From positions 62,001 to 126,000 of the forward strand of contig JAPKMR010000003.1 in assembly GCA_026645815.1 (NCBI GenBank): a stretch of DNA of 64,000 bases, read 5' to 3'. A program made the translations under genes and the position numbers. Positions 61,132 through 64,000 of the stretch are shown here, piece after piece (the first letter of the stretch is position 1; every line of letters begins with the position of its first letter). Below the pieces are notes generated by a model that made no database searches, had not been told where the DNA came from, and worked only from the letters and a program-made list of their open reading frames with translations. This stretch comes from Anaerolineae bacterium (lineage in GTDB: Bacteria > Chloroflexota > Anaerolineae > B4-G1 > SLSP01).

Positions 61132-61827
61132 TCAGCGGATAAGCCGCCCGAAGTTGATGCCGGCAGCATCCCATTCAATCAGGCGAAAGGGATAGACATT
61201 GACAACATCGGTGGCAAGATAGCGCGTTTGCCAGACTTGTGGACCATAAATGTGCTTATGCCCATGCAACAGCAAGCGAGGACGGAAATGCCGCATCAAA
61301 TTGACGAAGGCTGCGAAACCGAGATGGGCTGCATCAGGGCCATCATGGATGCCCGCGGCAGGGGCATGGGTAATCAAAATATCCAGGTACCGTCCAAAAC
61401 GCGCTCGATTCCACAGCAGGCGCAATCCCAACACGAGCACACGCACGCGCATCTGCTGTTGAGAATACTGATAGGGCGCATCGGGACGATAGCGGGTACA
61501 GCCCTCCAGTCCGGCAATAAGCAAATCGGTGTTCCGCAAGTGTACGGTACGACGGTCCAGGTTATGTAGACCACCAGGCTCCGCCAGTACACTCACGCCC
61601 TCCTCATGACTATCGTGATTGCCATGCACATAGAAGGCGTGTGGGGGGGTGAGATTGGTGACCAGAAATTCGAGATAAGAATACGGCAAATCGCCGCAGC
61701 TCAAGAGCAGGTCAATGTTGCCCACCAGATTTTTGACCCGTGGCTGATACAGGATTCGCGCCACCGTATCGCTGACCACCAAAATCCGTAAGGGACGCGA
61801 AACCGGAAAGATGGGCTGAGATTTCAC
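61132..61827 (-). CDS. Icc-like metallophosphoesterase
   Basis: GTG start at 61827 chosen, one base after the MazG-like stop; the ORF-track start overlaps that gene. The 231-residue protein has LLLSCGDLPYSYLEFLV, FYVHGNHDSHEE, ITHAPAAGIHDG and LLHGHKHIYGP. The first motif, normally DxH, reads VVSDTVARILY, without the histidine, as in a particular branch of small phosphoesterases. Substrate unknown. Probably cotranscribed with the MazG-like gene. Confidence 0.82.
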   Translation of the reverse strand: MKSQPIFPVSRPLRILVVSDTVARILYQPRVKNLVGNIDLLLSCGDLPYSYLEFLVTNLTPPHAFYVHGNHDSHEEGVSVLAEPGGLHNLDRRTVHLRNTDLLIAGLEGCTRYRPDAPYQYSQQQMRVRVLVLGLRLLWNRARFGRYLDILITHAPAAGIHDGPDAAHLGFAAFVNLMRHFRPRLLLHGHKHIYGPQVWQTRYLATDVVNVYPFRLIEWDAAGINFGRLIR

Positions 61828-61828
61828 A

Positions 61829-62152
61829 TTATGTCCCTGCTTCGGATGAGGGAGCTTGTGGTCCAAAACGGCGATAATTCACAGCCAGTTTATCCATAAT
61901 CGCCTGTTCAAGGTCTATCTTCGTCAAATACGCCAGTTGGAGCAGGTAAAGCGCTACGTCGGCTAATTCTTCTGCCAGCGCCTCGGGAAGCGCCTCTTCA
62001 CCCCATTGGAAATGTTCCAGCACTTCCGCGGCTTCCAGCGAAAGCGAAATTGCGATGTTGCGCGGGTTTTGAACTAGAGGACTGTCGGCAGCGTACCAGC
62101 CCATCGCAGCGACGAAGGTATTCATTTCAGCAGTCAAGTCTTTGATATCCAT
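61829..62152 (-). CDS. MazG-like nucleotide pyrophosphohydrolase
   Basis: A 107-residue all-alpha NTP-PPase of the MazG/RS21-C6 (dCTPase-like) type. It has SLSLEAAEVLEHFQW and EALAEELADVALYLLQLAYL, which hold the acidic ExxE and ExxD metal residues. It removes pyrophosphate from (d)NTPs for pool cleaning. GAGGT precedes the ATG. It heads a two-gene unit with the phosphoesterase. Confidence 0.9.
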   Translation of the reverse strand: MDIKDLTAEMNTFVAAMGWYAADSPLVQNPRNIAISLSLEAAEVLEHFQWGEEALPEALAEELADVALYLLQLAYLTKIDLEQAIMDKLAVNYRRFGPQAPSSEAGT

Positions 62153-62200
62153 GGTTACCTCAAGTCAGTAGTATACGGCAGAATGCCATCCGGGCAACAA

Positions 62201-62232
62201 AAAGCCCCCAAAAGCCTGAGCTTTGGGGGCTT
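62201..62232 (-). terminator. Intrinsic terminator of pepA
   Basis: AAGCCCCCAAA pairs with TTTGGGGGCTT. Read on the minus strand the stem is followed by TTTTTG, a proper U-run, 14 bases after the pepA stop. Confidence 0.8.
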
Positions 62233-62245
62233 GAAAAACACGCAA

Positions 62246-63748
62246 TCAGTCATTCCAACGGCGCAACGCCTCAACCAACAAGCGCACGCCATAACCGGTG
62301 CCGCCTCTGGGAATATAGGGACGGTCCTCATCCGCAATGCCCTGTGCAGCCATATCAATGTGCACCCAGGGTACGCCCTCGGGGACAAATTTGCTCAAGA
62401 AGAAGCCAGCTGTGATCGAGCCTCCCATACGGCTACCAACATGGCGCAGGTCCGCCACATCGGTCTTGAGCTGCTCACCATATTCTTCGAAGAGCGGCAT
62501 GGGCCAGACGCGATCATAGGTCGCGTTGCCGGCAGCCCGCAAACGTTCGATAAGCCCATCATCGCCCATCACTGCCGCAGCCGGCGACCCGAGAGCCACC
62601 GCTTGCGCGCCGGTCAAGGTCGCGATGTCTATAATCGCCTGGGGGTTGAACTGCGCCGCATAGGTCAGCGTATCAATCAGGACCATGCGTCCTTCGGCAT
62701 CAGTGCTGTGGATTTCAACCGTAAGCCCCTTGAGGGACTTCACCACATCACCGGGCTTGCTCGCCCAGGCATCCGGCATGTTCTCGGTGAGCGGCGCCAG
62801 AGCAACGACGTGTAATGGCAGGTCCAGCTGCGCTACGGCGCCAATGGCGCTGATAACTGCCGCAGCCCCCGCCATATCATCCTTCATCTTCCACATATCT
62901 TGCGAGGGCTTAATGGAGATACCGCCAGAATCAAAGGTGATGCCCTTGCCTACCAATACCACCGTGGGCAAATCCTCACGATCAGCATTGTGCTCCAGAA
63001 TTACCATCTTCGCCGGCTCGCCGCCGCCCTTGTTCACAGAAAGTAAGGCGCCCATACCCAGGGATTCCATCTCAGGTTTTTCCATGATGCGACACTGCAA
63101 GCCCACAACATCGGCCATAACCTGAGCCGTCTCCGCAATCCTGGAGGGGGTGGCGACATTCGCCGGGCGATTGACCAGATTGCGCGCCAGGCAAGTGGCT
63201 TCCGCAATGATTTGGCCCGCGCGCGCACCCGCCTTGATGGCATCGAGTTTCGCCGGATCAAGTTCGACCAAAACCAGGGTTTCCGGATCAGGGCGGACAT
63301 CATCGAGCTGTGTCTTGAGTTCCTGGTAACGATAAAGCCCCAGAATCGTTCCCTCAACAACAGCTTGTGCAGCGGTCTCGGTTTCGATGCCGCCAATGCC
63401 GGCGCCGTGAACGAGGGTGTGCAGCTGCGTCACACCTAAATCACGCGCCTTGCGCGCCACCGTTGCCGCTGCCTGGCGAATGCTCTCGACGGTGAATTTC
63501 TCTGCCTTGCCCAACCCGACCAACAACACACGTCGAGCAGGGAACTCGCCCACGGGATAGAGAACTGCCATCTCATTACGCTTGCCACGGAAATCGCCAG
63601 CAGCAATCAATGCACGAATCGCGCCGCCAAGCGCTACATCCACCGCACCCGTGGCGCCAGCCGGCTCAGTCACACCTTCAAAAAGATTAATGACGAGTGC
63701 TTGTGTCTCTTGTTCTTGAATCTTGCCCACGATAGTTTGAATTTGCAT
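62246..63748 (-). CDS. pepA: Leucyl aminopeptidase (cytosol aminopeptidase)
   Basis: A 500-residue M17 peptidase using two metal ions. The N-terminal macrodomain-like region (1-165) is followed by the catalytic domain with VGKGITFDSGGISIKPS, MKDDMAGAAAVISAI and the signature IHSTDAEGRMVLIDTL. The first residue of the usual NTDAEGR motif is serine here, while the metal ligands Asp and Glu are kept. AGGAG precedes the ATG. It releases N-terminal residues from peptides. Confidence 0.95.
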   Translation of the reverse strand: MQIQTIVGKIQEQETQALVINLFEGVTEPAGATGAVDVALGGAIRALIAAGDFRGKRNEMAVLYPVGEFPARRVLLVGLGKAEKFTVESIRQAAATVARKARDLGVTQLHTLVHGAGIGGIETETAAQAVVEGTILGLYRYQELKTQLDDVRPDPETLVLVELDPAKLDAIKAGARAGQIIAEATCLARNLVNRPANVATPSRIAETAQVMADVVGLQCRIMEKPEMESLGMGALLSVNKGGGEPAKMVILEHNADREDLPTVVLVGKGITFDSGGISIKPSQDMWKMKDDMAGAAAVISAIGAVAQLDLPLHVVALAPLTENMPDAWASKPGDVVKSLKGLTVEIHSTDAEGRMVLIDTLTYAAQFNPQAIIDIATLTGAQAVALGSPAAAVMGDDGLIERLRAAGNATYDRVWPMPLFEEYGEQLKTDVADLRHVGSRMGGSITAGFFLSKFVPEGVPWVHIDMAAQGIADEDRPYIPRGGTGYGVRLLVEALRRWND

Positions 63749-63769
63749 AATAGGCTCCTGAAAGTCGTC

Positions 63770-64000
63770 TTAGAAACGATCCACAGGCAAAGCTGCTCGA
63801 CGCGCAGTAATATCGCCATAGGGTACGGGAAAAGCCGTTATCAATTTTCGTGCGTGAATCTGCAATTGTTCCCGCAGGAATTCGCCAGTAGCGGGGTTTT
63901 CCGGGAAACTAGTGACCAAGAATTCGAAGACGGTATTGATCTCAGAGTTTTCGATCTCATGGGCGAGCTGATAGGCATCCTCAAGATCAGTCACAGCACC
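63770..64000 (-). CDS. Small acidic protein, possibly truncated at the window edge
   Basis: The ORF runs from the window edge to 63770 with no stop; GTG at 63994 is a possible start, but the true start may lie outside. The readable part (about 75 residues) contains ENSEINTVFEFLVTSFPENPATGEFLREQL and a C-terminus GDITARRAALPVDRF. I do not recognise a family. It is 22 bases upstream of pepA on the same strand and probably cotranscribed with it. Confidence 0.5.
   Translation of the reverse strand, partial: GAVTDLEDAYQLAHEIENSEINTVFEFLVTSFPENPATGEFLREQLQIHARKLITAFPVPYGDITARRAALPVDRF

Noticed and set aside
61041-61142. 33-codon ORF beginning MQLKVENDRLFLESAL
   Set aside because: Protein-like composition and no conflict except the last bases of the phosphoesterase gene, but there is no RBS and no recognised homologue; too weak to call.

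Overview
The window looks like chromosomal DNA from a member of the Chloroflexota, most likely an Anaerolineae-type lineage. This is inferred from protein style rather than from any rRNA. Many exported proteins carry Pro/Thr-rich linkers (PTPTPT type), several share a YLPLV motif, FAD-dependent ThyX is present, and the housekeeping genes are of mixed bacterial and archaeal flavour (archaeal-type ProS, ApgM-family enzyme, SufU). No rRNA, tRNA, CRISPR array, phage gene or transposase gene was found. Coding density is high and most genes have a clear AGGAG-type ribosome binding site, so many starts were moved from the longest ORF to the RBS-supported codon.

Layout. 1-8850: a small RiPP-like peptide ORF (290-382), then a plus-strand cluster: ECF sigma factor, membrane anti-sigma-like protein with an extracytoplasmic Fn3-like domain, exported protein, gingipain-like C25 protease, an S24/S26-peptidase/Fn3/transmembrane fusion, and a second C25 protease. 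9423-12193: a two-subunit molybdenum hydroxylase without an FAD subunit. 12248-13544 (minus): thyX with a cytidylate-kinase-like protein. 14023-17521 (minus): ArsR regulator and a giant FAD/Fe-S oxidoreductase. 17735-20334: threonine synthase overlapping an ApgM-family protein that is probably homoserine kinase. 20575-24337 (minus): threonine catabolism (tdh, kbl) interrupted by a secreted zinc protease. 24626-30043: argF, a TPR protein, cdaA and cdaR. 30045-33296 (minus): PPDK/PEP-synthase regulator, sufS, sufU and a VTT membrane protein. 33578-35612: a second VTT protein and asnS. 35714-39338 (minus): beta-propeller protein, substrate-binding lipoprotein, UbiA prenyltransferase. 39816-45479: LysM surface protein, PIN/TRAM protein, cysS, rlmB, HAD hydrolase. 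45476-47260 (minus): DUF2089, GNAT and SHOCT-like proteins. 47631-58981: TPR membrane protein, propeller lipoprotein, M32 carboxypeptidase, M20 amidohydrolase, degenerate S51-like protein, korAB, HAD phosphatase, phosphoesterase. 59071-64000 (minus): VOC protein, proS, phosphoesterase, MazG-like protein, pepA and a small protein at the window edge.

Two things stand out. The first is the 290-8850 cluster, which has the parts expected of a regulated envelope-protein maturation or processing locus, but no described system that I recognise. The second is a dispersed family of palindromic intergenic elements: 39481-39642 (with imperfect terminal inverted repeats), 47390-47508, 33412-33492, 13925-14015 and a degenerate piece at 2359-2397. 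They share arms around unrelated GC-rich hairpin cores and three of them sit between divergently transcribed genes.
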